From Algoriphagus lutimaris (GTDB lineage: Bacteria > Bacteroidota > Bacteroidia > Cytophagales > Cyclobacteriaceae): a DNA stretch of 64,000 bases. Position 1 is the stretch's first letter; the number at the start of each line of letters is the position of its first letter. The stretch spans positions 744,001-808,000 of the forward strand of contig NZ_JAFIDJ010000001.1 in assembly GCF_017051705.1 (NCBI RefSeq), written 5' to 3'. The notes under the pieces were generated by a model. It was given only the letters and a program-made list of their open reading frames with translations. It ran no database searches and was not told the DNA's origin. Made by a program: the position numbers and the translations under genes. This document shows positions 17,201 through 24,894 of the stretch, piece by piece.

Positions 17201-19453
17201 TTCACTATTACGCCTCGAACGTTGAGTATTGTAGCTAAACCGAATCAGGCTAAAGTTTATGGCACTGCTGATCCAGTCTTTGCGTATACTGCTTCAAACT
17301 TTGGTAATGGAGACAATACCTCTGTATTGACAGGTGCATTGAGCAGAGTAGCAGGGGAGGATGTTGGATTGTATGCAATTACCTTGGGTAGTTTGGATGC
17401 AGGAAGCAACTATATCATTGACTTTACTTCAGCAGACTTTGAGATTGCTGAGAAAGTACTAGATGTGGTGGCAGATGCTGGACAAGGTAAAGTCTTTGGT
17501 ACAGCTGATCCGGTATTGACCTATCTGGTTTCTGGTTTTGAAAATGGAGATGATACAAGTGTTCTAACGGGTGCACTTGTAAGAGCCTCTGGTGAGAATG
17601 TGGGAAGCTATGCAATTAGTCTTGGCACCCTGGATGCAGGAAGCAACTATGCCATCAACTTTACAGGCGCAGACTTTACGATAAGCAAAGCAATGATCGT
17701 TGGAATTACCCTTGAAGATGGAAACTTTGTGTATGACGGCATTTCCAAGTCACTTTCAATAAGCGGAGTTGTTCCTTCTGGTACTGCTGTGACTTATACT
17801 AACAACAGCAGAACAGATGTAGGAAGTCAGGAAGTTACTGCTACCATTTCCGGTTCAAATTACAATTCGCTGGTGCTGACAGCAGATTTAACGATTTCAC
17901 CTGCTACGATTATTGGAATCACTCTCGACGATGGAAGCTTCGTGTATGATGGTACTTCTAAGTCCCTATCAATAAGTGGAGATCTTCCTACTGGAGCTGA
18001 TGTTACTTATACTAACAACAGTAGAACTGAAGTGGGAAGCCAGGAAGTAACGGTTACTATCAGTGGTTCAAACTATACTGCCTTTGACCTGACCGCCGAA
18101 TTGTCTATTACTCCTGCAACACTAGAAATAGTGGCAGATTCCGGACAAAGCAAACTGTATGGCGAATCTGATCCTGAGTTGACCTATTCTGTTGCTGGAT
18201 TTGGAGAAGGTGATGATGAAAGTATCTTGACAGGTACTCTTGAAAGAACTGCAGGTGAAAGTGTAGGTATGTACGAAATTCTTTTAGGGTCTCTCAATGC
18301 AGGTACCAATTACCTCATTGACTTTACAGGTGCAGAATTCGAGATTATCAGTGGTGATACCGATGGTGACGGAGTTCCAGATGAAGTAGAGGAAGAACAA
18401 GGAACGGATCCAGAAGATCCAATGGATTATCAAGATTTGGACGGGGATGGAGTTCCAGACTTTGTCGAAGATGAGCAGGGAACAGATCCTTCAAGTTCCG
18501 GAGATTACTTGGATACTGATGGAGATAAAGTTCCTGATTATGTAGAAGAGCAGCAAGGAACAGATCCGGATGATGCAGAGGACTTCCCAGATGAAGATGG
18601 AAATGGTATTCCTGATTATGTGGATGACAAAGCCGTAGTTGAATTTGTAGATCAGACGTTGGAAGCATTGTGGGGCACAGAAGTAGGAGATCTAAAAGTT
18701 CCAACAGAAGTGGTAGGAATCACTTCAGAAGGAGTGGTGGTCAACTTCCCTGTGATCTGGGATCTCAATGGATATGATCCATTGGTATCAGGTACCGTGA
18801 ATTATTTGGGAACGGTGGAATTACCAGATGGGGTGTTTAATCCTCAGGAACTTCAGCCTGTCTTGGAGCTTTCAGTACTAGCTAAGCCTGCTCCAACTGA
18901 TGTAACCTTAAGTGAAAATAGCTTCGTTGCAATTCCAGCTGTATTCTTCCAAGAGATAGGTGTGTTCACTGTGGTAGATCCTACTGATGATGTACATACT
19001 TTAAGCTTGCCTGAAGGGGTTCAGGACAACGATTACTTCGAAGTGATAGATGGTATTCTGTTCTGGAGCAGTGCAGGTAGAGCACAGGGTGAGACCCAAT
19101 TTACCATTACTCTTCAAGTAATAGACCGAGGAGGAAATGTATTTGAGAAATCCTTCCAGATCACAAGACAGAGAACTCCTCTAGGTCAGTTAGATGTTCC
19201 AAATACATTTACACCGAATAATGACGGAGTGAATGATACATGGGGAGTTCCTGCCTTGAGGTATTACCAAGGAGTGAGGATCTCTATCGTGGAAGTAGGA
19301 GGTAATAGGGTGTTCTATACTGAGAACCCAGATATCCGTTGGGATGGCACCTTCGATGGTAAAGAGTTACCTGTTGGAGCTTACTTCTGGATTATAGAAG
19401 TGGCAGAAACAGGTGAGGTGAGAAGAGGTGTATTGAACCTGTTAAAACAATAG
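11273..19453 (+). CDS. Giant multidomain surface protein with MBG repeats, TSP3 repeats and T9SS type B sorting domain
   Basis: 2726 residues with a signal peptide (1-25, ending FSQAQ). The order is: an unassigned beta-rich N-terminal domain (about 25-180); two alternations of an Ig-like domain and a jelly-roll-like domain (about 186-720); two Calx-beta domains (about 723-950); Ig-like domains (about 954-1425); nine MBG domains of exactly 79 residues (1431-2141); two 71-residue YDG-type repeats; a tenth MBG domain; an acidic TSP3-type calcium-binding region with DTDGDGVPD repeats (about 2361-2452); Ig and cadherin-like modules; and a C-terminal gliding-motility/T9SS type B domain beginning NTFTPNNDGVND. 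It should be exported by Sec, moved across the outer membrane by T9SS and displayed as an adhesin. A PorP/SprF gene follows, the usual partner of type B cargo. Confidence 0.92.
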   Translation: MNTFTARYLLLLPFLIGIHIFSQAQTTVTFDEITTASHLSLNGTNTYDNSGVRFQIFSGSNSNANVSSTDNGFNGTKALDDTNLTIGGVTGWKITKVDASDFQFISIWLQNGCNDCSASGTVKAYKDGSQVGSTVNVNFDSGTNGVKNFVANPDFYSVDEIRIEGVDLYVYIDNFTFGSPYTPVDGDPPVVSSISLVGTPLTTATSVNYTVTFSKNAKNVTSDDFDLTTVGTIGTVGAVTGSGTTYNVAVNGIDGEGTIRLDLKAGTDIANDDDVTGTPAFTLGQIHNVGECFVETFETETDESTTFSGNGLTFTLGTGLKIEKRLGFGAGPSNGYIANNFTAGTFSVSSGTEFTMKTIDLFLSDLSNGNNPTGTGTLVITGKKGGVDQFTITKTTGFPTNTAINNGFFTLDFATEGPANYRDTNVDELVFTISDGFIELAIDNMNFCEAAPDVDSDAPAVNSILKVGNPISTATSVDFQVTFDENANNVTIDDFDLIRTGTATGAITGISGSGSVYTLSVTGISGEGSIQVKLLAGTDIADALGNTPPFEYVNGELHLVGACYIENFETFLDGVTSFTSNGVDFTLGGNWAVNVRNGFGINSSDVFVENTGAGTYTLSNSEPVRFSKIAFFLSSEAVSNPNPTDDGTLTIRGIRNGGTVYTITKSSGFPTDFSSNNGFFYIDFSTEGGADNSGTFVDGLEIEMGGSFVYLALDNLQFCSDYSPPTVSLSVTPVSKLEGTTTPNTITATLSQTSTENVTVNLGFSGTATGSGVDYFLSAASITINAGNTSGSITLTNVPDVLYERDETVIIDVTGVINADEDGTQQVTYTITDDDPQPTATLEVLGIYNPITDESGGQAYVRAIIDAVAGTTVTVPLSFSGTASGGGTDYSITGSTITLSAGEIMDSIRVTSQFDGIEEGNETIIIDMGTPTNATEGTPNQVTITIIDEDATPPTGYSVSIDQSVINSVNETAASFTFAGAEVGAIYNYEFTSSGGGTAVSGSGTIATASDQITGIDLSGLGDGLITLSVSLEDGFGNVGSPATDTKNKDTVVPAGYAVAIDLLGESQINVINETIIEFTGTGLEVGATLNYSFTSNGGGTPVSGTEVVSTANQTFNNGGAGYDLLGLSDGIVTLTIYLVDPAGNQGANASNTADKDSNPPTAPSTPDLVAGSDSGISDTDNITNDVTPTFVGTALPNSTITLNSSLDGNVGTIPADGSGNWSITSSTLSSGIHTITATATDLAGNTSPSSPGLLVTIDILAPTPILINGLALQLDVNGNTPTILPTDLLASPITDDYSSSGNIQLALDKTDFNCSDVGINNVTVTATDQAGNSDFAVTNVLVQDLIGPTILAKPSITLNVSAFGTVSLTPAMVDEGSSDACGILSQVLSKTIFDRNDEGINNITYTVTDVNGNPSQVNVEVTIAVVPKVLNITVDAGQSKVYGDANPVYTFTATGFEAGDDENILTGSLSRASGENVGTYAIQLGTLDAGPNYSINFTPANFEITPATLEVTAFAGQRKVYGNVDPTFAFFALGLKNGDSGSIFSGQLTRSPGEDVGFYAISQGTLSAGDNYIINFNSSDFEITPATLDITADAGQTKLYGAADPVFTYSVSGLKNGDTESVISGTLTRIAGEDVGTYAIQPGTIDAGSNYTINFTSADFEITLATLDITAEAGQTKVYGNSDPIFTYQVSGLQNGDTEAVLSGVLARAVGEDVGTYAINQGTLDAGSNYTINFTGADFEITPATLDITADAGQTKVYGDADPVFTYTVNGLKNGDTEAVITGALIRIAGEDVGNYAIQPGTIDAGSNYTINFNSSDFEITPATLDITADAGQTKVYGEADPVFTYSVSGLKNGDTESVISGALIRIAGEDVGLYAIQPGTIDAGSNYTINFISADFEITSATLDITADAGQTKVYGNADPIFTYQVSGLQNGDTEAVLSGLLARAVGEDVGTYAINQGTLDAGSNYTINFTGADFTITPRTLSIVAKPNQAKVYGTADPVFAYTASNFGNGDNTSVLTGALSRVAGEDVGLYAITLGSLDAGSNYIIDFTSADFEIAEKVLDVVADAGQGKVFGTADPVLTYLVSGFENGDDTSVLTGALVRASGENVGSYAISLGTLDAGSNYAINFTGADFTISKAMIVGITLEDGNFVYDGISKSLSISGVVPSGTAVTYTNNSRTDVGSQEVTATISGSNYNSLVLTADLTISPATIIGITLDDGSFVYDGTSKSLSISGDLPTGADVTYTNNSRTEVGSQEVTVTISGSNYTAFDLTAELSITPATLEIVADSGQSKLYGESDPELTYSVAGFGEGDDESILTGTLERTAGESVGMYEILLGSLNAGTNYLIDFTGAEFEIISGDTDGDGVPDEVEEEQGTDPEDPMDYQDLDGDGVPDFVEDEQGTDPSSSGDYLDTDGDKVPDYVEEQQGTDPDDAEDFPDEDGNGIPDYVDDKAVVEFVDQTLEALWGTEVGDLKVPTEVVGITSEGVVVNFPVIWDLNGYDPLVSGTVNYLGTVELPDGVFNPQELQPVLELSVLAKPAPTDVTLSENSFVAIPAVFFQEIGVFTVVDPTDDVHTLSLPEGVQDNDYFEVIDGILFWSSAGRAQGETQFTITLQVIDRGGNVFEKSFQITRQRTPLGQLDVPNTFTPNNDGVNDTWGVPALRYYQGVRISIVEVGGNRVFYTENPDIRWDGTFDGKELPVGAYFWIIEVAETGEVRRGVLNLLKQ
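15563..17695 (+). repeat. Tandem array of nine 237-base MBG-domain repeats with a 711-base higher-order duplication
   Basis: Nine consecutive units of 237 bases (79 codons) encode the pattern AGQ.KVYG.ADPVFTY, NGD, GEDVG.YAI, LDAGSNY.INF, FEITPAT. Units 3 and 4 (from 16037) and units 6 and 7 (from 16748) are far more alike in DNA than other pairs, exactly 711 bases apart. The near-identity begins in the last part of units 2 and 5 (15995 and 16706) and fades near 16490 and 17200. This indicates a recent three-unit duplication or gene conversion inside the array. Confidence 0.9.
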
Positions 19454-19468
19454 AATAAGACTGAATCT

Positions 19469-19507
19469 GGGTGACCGAGAAGCGAAAATCTTGGTTGCCC
19501 AATTTTT
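19469..19507 (+). terminator. Hairpin between the adhesin and PorP/SprF genes
   Basis: A 12-bp stem with some G-T pairs (19469-19480 with 19489-19500) and an 8-base loop is followed by AATTTTTAAA. It may act as a partial terminator that sets the ratio between cargo and PorP/SprF partner transcripts, or stabilise the adhesin mRNA. Confidence 0.5.
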
Positions 19508-19525
19508 AAACATTTCAATTTTGCA

Positions 19526-20488
19526 ATGAAAAAGAATATCAGAAATATCGCAATGGTTTTTTTAGTCCTTTCAGTAGCACTAACTGCAGAGGCTCAGTCG
19601 AGAAAACACATCTCCAATTTCAGCCATTTTCAAAGTTACTTCAACCCTGCATTGACAGGGTATGAAGGGAGTACAATCCGAGGTTTTGTAAGAAATCAAT
19701 GGTCAGGATTTGAAGGAGCTCCTAAGACTTATTTTATTTCTGCAGAGCTAGACTTTGGAGAATTGGCAGGAGAGGAAGATCCAGCATTGATGGGTAAGAA
19801 TGCAGTGTCGGCAAATATGTTATATGACACCTATGGAGCATTTAGAGAAACTGAATTATTGCTTTCATATGCTTCTAGGGTCAGATTGACCGAACGCCAT
19901 AACTTACGATTGGGGGTTGGATTAAACTACCAAAGTATAAGACTAGATGGGAATTCTTTGACAACTGAAGAACAAAATGACCCCACCTTGGGACAATATA
20001 TTGGTCAGTTTTCAAATATGAATGTGGTAGACTTTAATCTAGGTATCGCTTTGACCCATGCCAAATATTATGTTTCCTACGGAATGCATAGAGTAGCAGG
20101 AGGTAAGATTACTTCTGGAGATGAGTTTATGGATGGCTACCCAACAGCGATCATGGTTCAGGCTGGTTATAGAGAATCTATAAGCGAAAATTTAGGTGTA
20201 ATCTTTAACGCATTTTACAGGAGCCAGAAAGACATAAAAGATAATCTGGAATTTAATTTGAAAGCCCTTTTGATGGATAGGGTATGGGTTGGAATGGGCC
20301 ATAGAATAAACTATGCTACCAATGCACAATTAGGAATCTTGACCAACAGGCTTAGAATCGGTTATCTATATGAGTTTTCAACAGGAGGAGCATATAATTT
20401 GCCAGGCAACACTCATGAGTTCACTGCTGTATTTAACCTATTCCGTGACAACAACAGAAGGTCTGACAATCAAGTCCTGATTTGGTAA
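19526..20488 (+). CDS. PorP/SprF family type IX secretion membrane protein
   Basis: 320 residues with a signal peptide (hydrophobic 9-22, cleavage after AEAQ). The family's N-terminal signature FSHFQSYFNPALTGYEG is followed by RGFVRNQW. The body is an outer-membrane beta-barrel pattern with a terminal FRDNNRRSDNQVLIW. In Flavobacterium johnsoniae, SprF lies downstream of and is needed for delivery of the adhesin SprB; many type B cargo genes have such a partner. Here it follows the 2726-residue type B cargo by 72 bases, so it most likely serves that protein. Confidence 0.92.
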   Translation: MKKNIRNIAMVFLVLSVALTAEAQSRKHISNFSHFQSYFNPALTGYEGSTIRGFVRNQWSGFEGAPKTYFISAELDFGELAGEEDPALMGKNAVSANMLYDTYGAFRETELLLSYASRVRLTERHNLRLGVGLNYQSIRLDGNSLTTEEQNDPTLGQYIGQFSNMNVVDFNLGIALTHAKYYVSYGMHRVAGGKITSGDEFMDGYPTAIMVQAGYRESISENLGVIFNAFYRSQKDIKDNLEFNLKALLMDRVWVGMGHRINYATNAQLGILTNRLRIGYLYEFSTGGAYNLPGNTHEFTAVFNLFRDNNRRSDNQVLIW

Positions 20489-20505
20489 GAATTAGAAAAC
20501 ATCTC

Positions 20506-20542
20506 AAAAAAATAGGCCCAATAATTTTGGGCCTATTTTTTT
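20506..20542. terminator. Bidirectional terminator between PorP/SprF and GH25 genes
   Basis: A nearly perfect inverted repeat (AAAAAAATAGGCCCAA at 20506-20521 against TTGGGCCTATTTTTTT) works on both strands. The end of the GH25 reading frame, including its stop at 20533-20535, is inside the stem. It serves two convergent genes. Confidence 0.88.
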
Positions 20543-21284
20543 ACCACTTCAAATGGTTTGGAAGGATTGTATAAATCATGATCTACTTGTCCAACAGCAC
20601 CTTCAATAGTACCTCTTTCAGATCTTTGCCAGATTAACCAACCTTTTTCATTCCAAGTTTTTGGTATAGTTGGCTGCTTGACTCCATATTCTGCAATCCA
20701 TAAATTATAATTTGAGAAATTTTCATGTGTTAAATACAGATCTCCAAAGACGTGATTGGTATAAATAATGGGCTTTACTCCAAGTTTAGATTCTACATAG
20801 TTTAGCCATTTTAACACTTCGGATTGAAAAGTTGTAGTATTGATTTCGCCTTTTATTCCAGCTTGTTCTAGATCCAAAACTGGAGGCATATCCCCGGACC
20901 ATAATCAATAATATTGACAAAAAGTTCTGCTTGTTCTAAAGCGTCTGCATCCGAGGTGAAAAAATGATAGGAACCATGTGCTAACCCATTTTGATGAGCT
21001 CCAATTTTGTTTTCGGCATAATCAGGATCTTTAAAAGTTTTTCCTTCCGAAGCTTTATCATAAACAAATGTGATCTTTGCTTCTTTTACCTTTGACCAGT
21101 TGACATCACCTTGGAAATGGGATACGTCTATGCCTAATATCTGTGTAGTTTTTTTGACTTCAATACTATCTGATACTTGTATAGGCTTTGGAATATTCTC
21201 TTGGACAGTATTCTGTTCTTTTGAACAAGACCATACCAATAGTGAAATTAAAACCAAAGAAGTTGTTCTATTAAGGTAATTCAT
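20533..21284 (-). pseudogene. Glycoside hydrolase family 25 lysozyme lipoprotein, frameshifted
   Basis: Two overlapping minus-strand frames make up one GH25 protein. The first part (21284-20868) has a lipoprotein signal (LISLLVWSC) and GIDVSHFQGDVNW, KASEG and GSYHFF. The second (20889-20533) continues with PPVLDLEQ, KPIIYTN, NLWIAEYG, WLIWQRS and VDHDLYN. Catalytic Asp and Glu are present across the two parts. The frame changes near 20890, by the GGGG run after YGP; one base appears to be missing. A sequencing error in the short homopolymer is possible, otherwise this is a recent knockout. The intact enzyme would cleave peptidoglycan. Its start codon overlaps the stop of the upstream membrane gene (ATGA), so they were coupled. 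Confidence 0.85.
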
Positions 21285-22165
21285 GATTTGGTAATTTTTT
21301 GAATCGATTCAAGTTTTTTATCAATTTCTTGAAGAGGCTTATCAAATTGAAACAAACGCTGAAGAACTAGCGACATGAGGTACCAAAATAGTATCGGTAA
21401 TATTCCAAAGATAATGAGGATGTTACTCATTAAAGAAACTGCTAGCTTTAAGCCATGATGGCCTGCAAACCTCAAGACATCCAGTAGGTCATTTCCAGCT
21501 TGATCAACATCATCTACTATAGATTCCCCTAAATGGATTGCATCATCTTCCACTTTATCAAAAAGGTTGAGCCTCCCTTTGTTTTTGGATTTTTGGTGAG
21601 CTTCCAATGTGTCTAAAGTAGCTTTGTGAAGCTCCTTTTTACTAGTGATTGAATCTTTAGTAGCGGATAAACTTGATTTTAAGTCGGAGCCTAAATCCAA
21701 TTCCATTTGGCTAGACAAACTAGATAAAAATTGAGTGTAGATACCTAAGCCAGGTGTAATTAATAGACCAAGTATTAATAAGTTTTTACAGGTGCTTTTT
21801 GTATAGTTAGTAAATAATCCTAAAAAGCTTAATACCAACACTAATTTAAATATCCACCATTCACTCAGCTTTAAAATTCCCAATTATAGAAGCATTAATA
21901 AATCAGCAAAATTTAAGTAGGTCAATAATTTGTCAAAATCATTTTGATACGTATGAGCCCATGATTTGAGGAATGGGATGTTTTCAGCTAGTGGAATGGT
22001 CAGTGTTTCAATTTCTTCTAATAAAATGATGCTTTCGGAGATTTCTTTAGAAGCTTTATCCTCGAATGATATTGCACTATTATAAAAAGGATTAAAGAAG
22101 GATAATACTATTAAGACTCCTGAAAATAGATATGTAAAAAACCCTTTTTTTAAAAAAATCATCAT
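21281..22165 (-). pseudogene. Membrane protein of unknown family interrupted by an in-frame stop
   Basis: One minus-strand frame from the ATG at 22165 is interrupted by TAA at 21884-21886 and continues in the same frame with TTG GGA ATT to a stop at 21281. The pieces are 93 and 200 codons; joined they give a 294-residue protein. It has an N-terminal hydrophobic segment (about 10-27), two hydrophobic segments around 105-150, a charged soluble stretch (about 160-235) and a membrane helix (about 245-270), ending in a predicted coiled region (EIDKKLESIQK). I do not recognise the family. The second piece may be translated alone from TTG 21883, but the hydrophobic context across the stop suggests a nonsense mutation. 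Confidence 0.6.
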
Positions 22166-22225
22166 TAAGAGGTATTATGGGCAAAATAGATAAAACAAAT
22201 GAGTGTTAACTATATTTTATTATTT

Positions 22226-22846
22226 CTAAACTGAAATTAACTTAAAATGATAATTAGATTGTTCTTTTTTTTGCCAGGTTATTTCTTTACTTAATTGATA
22301 AAATGCTTCTAATAAATAGGCATTGTCAATTTGACCGGCATCAATAGCTTTATAACCTATAAGTTCTATCAGCCTCTTTACTCGCAATTTTTCAATAGTG
22401 CCTTCTCCACAAAAATAAGTCTCCTTAATTATTCCAAGTATATCTGATTTCGGGTAATCCAACCCAAGGTTATTAAATGCTTTGAAAACAAGGTTATTAG
22501 GAGCTGATCTTTTGATGGTAGCGGTATTTGATTGATTATTAGTATCTAAACAATACTTGTTATTGGTACAATCTATAATCAATTTATCTTCCAAATCCAC
22601 TTTCTCTAGTGCAATACAAATATCTTTTAGATAGTCATTTTCACAACATATAAGAATAATATCAGATTGGATGATAGCTGATTCATAGGGACAAATCCGG
22701 TCAAAAAATTTATTTAATATTTTCCATTCAGTAATTTCAGTATCAAAATCACTTCTAACTCCAAAAACTACTTGTATTCCTGCATCAATATACTTTTTAC
22801 CTAAAGTTCTGGACAGGTTGGTTCCTCCTAAAATTCCTAATTTCAT
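22226..22846 (-). CDS. NAD(P)-binding oxidoreductase of the F420-dependent NADP reductase type
   Basis: 206 residues. The N-terminus MKLGILGGTNLSRTLGKKYIDAGIQVVFGVRS is a Rossmann motif (GxLGGTxxxxxxG) followed by the VxxGxRS segment that binds the NADP 2'-phosphate in the F420H2:NADP oxidoreductase and YrdC-like reductase family. ILICCEND (about 65) and LIIDCTNNKY (about 93) match further conserved strands, and FKAFNNLG (about 123) matches the segment contacting the second substrate. Bacteroidota generally lack F420, so the true substrate is unknown. The gene is single, AT-rich, and follows a long AT-rich spacer. Confidence 0.8.
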   Translation of the reverse strand: MKLGILGGTNLSRTLGKKYIDAGIQVVFGVRSDFDTEITEWKILNKFFDRICPYESAIIQSDIILICCENDYLKDICIALEKVDLEDKLIIDCTNNKYCLDTNNQSNTATIKRSAPNNLVFKAFNNLGLDYPKSDILGIIKETYFCGEGTIEKLRVKRLIELIGYKAIDAGQIDNAYLLEAFYQLSKEITWQKKEQSNYHFKLISV

Positions 22847-23132
22847 AATTGGCTTACAATATGGGTGAGTTATGATAGCCTTTGAAATCGAAGAAATTAT
22901 TAACTCCTAGAATTAAAGATTTGCTATAAGATTTCAATAGGAAAGTCTAAAATCTAAGAGTAATATCGGAATAATCAAAATTTTATTTGGAAAAAATACT
23001 ATTGTAAATATGAAATGCAAATGTTATTGTTTGATATTCATATAGTGTTACATAAAAATTATTTTAATTTTTTAAATTAATCAATAATAAAGAAATTAGT
23101 AGCTGAGATAATCTTTATAAATTATTGAATTA

Positions 23133-23792
23133 TTAGATATTAAAATCTTCTTCCCATAAGCGAAAGCCTCCTTTAAAGGCGTTTTGATTGGTCCCTAGTC
23201 TACAACCTTCAGGTACATAGGATAATAATTTAGAATTCCCTCCCCCTAATAATATATCATCAGGTTGAAATACATGTGAGAATTTTTCGATGCAATTATT
23301 GACATGTTTCTCCCATTTTTTTGAGCCACTTTTATTTAGAAACTCTTTTCCAACATAATTTTCAAAAGTCCCTTTTTTATAAGGTAAATGACCAGCTTCC
23401 AAAGGAATAATCGTCTTGTTAACAACCATTGCAGTGCCTAAACCAGTACCGAACCCAAGAAATAGTAATTTTTTATTTTCATAACCCCCAAGGGCTTGCA
23501 TGGCAGCGTCATTTATTAGCTTTACTGGGCAGCTAAAGGCTCCTTCAAAATCAAACCTTTTCCAGCCATCTCCCAAATTGACAGGTTCTGTTATTACTTT
23601 GTTATCCTTTACGATTCCAGGAAAACCTATTGATACCACATCGTATTTCCAGTTGGATGCATTTTCTTTGATAAGAGGAATCATTTCCTCTGGAGAAAAA
23701 TTATTGCCTGAAGGTATTTTTATTCTATCAGGCTGACCGGTTGCTAAGATCTTTATATTGGACCCTCCGACGTCTATAACTAATATATTCAT
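23133..23792 (-). CDS. ROK-family sugar kinase (polyphosphate glucokinase-like)
   Basis: 219 residues. The phosphate-1 motif DVGGSNIK (about 7-14), VSIGFPGIVKDNKV (about 55), the catalytic Asp region LINDAAMQALGG (about 94) and the phosphate-2 motif GFGTGLGTAMV (about 117) identify a ROK-type kinase. The short length and ELEAGHLPY-like segment PLEAGHLPYKKG match polyphosphate/ATP glucokinases of the PPGK type, where AGHLPY replaces the zinc-binding EIGH region. It should phosphorylate glucose or a related sugar in the cytoplasm. It is a single gene in an AT-rich region. Confidence 0.85.
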   Translation of the reverse strand: MNILVIDVGGSNIKILATGQPDRIKIPSGNNFSPEEMIPLIKENASNWKYDVVSIGFPGIVKDNKVITEPVNLGDGWKRFDFEGAFSCPVKLINDAAMQALGGYENKKLLFLGFGTGLGTAMVVNKTIIPLEAGHLPYKKGTFENYVGKEFLNKSGSKKWEKHVNNCIEKFSHVFQPDDILLGGGNSKLLSYVPEGCRLGTNQNAFKGGFRLWEEDFNI

Positions 23793-24011
23793 GCTTAAAA
23801 TATGAATTCTCCTAATGAGAACTGGGTTTTGCTTTTTAGGTGATCTCTTTATTTAAATGATTAATAACCAATGTTATATGGGTGAAAAGGGTTTGCTTTA
23901 TAAGCAGGATCACTTTCTTTCATAATTAAAGATAATCAATAATATTTTTTAGACGACGGTGAATTCTCAAAAGAATCATCAATTTTATGCAGTTTAATTC
24001 AATCATTATTT

Positions 24012-24476
24012 ATGGAATCGTCCTTTAAATCTGTCTTCTATCAAGATTTTTTTAATTACAATCACCAAACTAATTTAAAATTGGTGGCTTCTTATGAATC
24101 ATTATCAGGTCAATTAAGTCCAAAAATCATTGAATTATCTTGCCATATTATGAATGCTCATACTATTTGGAATGCAAGGCTAAAAAGTATTCAAGACCCT
24201 TGCAAACCCTGGGATTTATTCCCAATAGAAAAATTTGCAGAAAAGGATCAATCGAATTTTGAGTCCACCATGGAAATTCTCCATCAAGTTGATCTGGATG
24301 TAAAGTTTAAGTATAAAAATTCTATGGGGAAATCTTTTGAGAGCTATGGAAGTGACGTGCTTACTCATATTGTAAATCACTCCACCTATCATAGAGGGCA
24401 AATTGCTATGCTCATGCGTGAACTTGGATTAGAGCCTTTACCTTCTGACTTTATCCAATTCAAAATTCAAGATTGA
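24012..24476 (+). CDS. DinB-family metal-binding protein
   Basis: 154 residues with the DinB/YfiT four-helix layout. The first His is in SCHIMNAHTIWNARL (about 44), and the last pair in HIVNHSTYHRGQIAMLMRELG (about 120-140), the family's C-terminal HxxxHRGQ. Members bind a divalent metal through three His residues and act in thiol transfer or as damage-inducible proteins of unclear activity. This is unrelated to DNA polymerase IV, which shares the gene name. It is a single gene. Confidence 0.88.
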   Translation: MESSFKSVFYQDFFNYNHQTNLKLVASYESLSGQLSPKIIELSCHIMNAHTIWNARLKSIQDPCKPWDLFPIEKFAEKDQSNFESTMEILHQVDLDVKFKYKNSMGKSFESYGSDVLTHIVNHSTYHRGQIAMLMRELGLEPLPSDFIQFKIQD

Positions 24477-24681
24477 TTCAAGAGAAAGAAGAATGAAATT
24501 CCCCAATTTGTTACTTTAATTCTAAGAAGATGAATGGTAAACTTAGTTTTAAGATTTCTTCAGTTCTGTTTATCAACTGTAAATCAGGTATTTATATTTA
24601 TAGTTAGGAAGATAAGGTTTTAGGCATGACTTGTGAACTATTAATAGTAAATAAATTAGTTTACTAAAAAAAATAGAAATT

Positions 24682-24873
24682 ATGAGTTCATTTAAAGATA
24701 AAACAAAAGGAAATTGGAACGAGATTAAAGGTAAAATCAAGGAAGAATATGCTGAAGTTACCGATGATGATCTTTTATTCGAAGAGGCACAAGAAGACCA
24801 ATTGATAGGAGTTATTCAAAAAAAGACCGGTAAAGCCAAGGAAGAAGTGAAAAGTTTTATTGATAAATTATAA
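24682..24873 (+). CDS. CsbD-family stress protein
   Basis: 63 residues: FKDKTKGNWNEIKGKIKEEY, then LLFEEAQEDQLIGVIQKKTG and a C-terminal KEEVKSFIDKL. This is the CsbD pattern of a small, highly charged helical protein induced by general stress. Length is normal. A strong terminator follows 22 bases after the stop. Function in the family is not established. Confidence 0.9.
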   Translation: MSSFKDKTKGNWNEIKGKIKEEYAEVTDDDLLFEEAQEDQLIGVIQKKTGKAKEEVKSFIDKL

Positions 24874-24894
24874 TAGTCTTCCAGATAAAGAAAA

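Noticed and set aside
15563-18352. A CRISPR or satellite DNA array in the repeat region
   Set aside because: The repeats are 237 bases, in frame with a single 2726-codon gene, and encode MBG domains; there are no short repeats with unique spacers.
18348-18704. Minus-strand frame of 118 codons rich in Leu and His
   Set aside because: It is the antisense of the Asp/Pro-rich TSP3 repeats; composition bias explains the open frame.
24012-24476. Reading DinB as error-prone DNA polymerase IV
   Set aside because: The 154-residue protein is of the metal-binding DinB/YfiT fold, unrelated to the polymerase of the same name.
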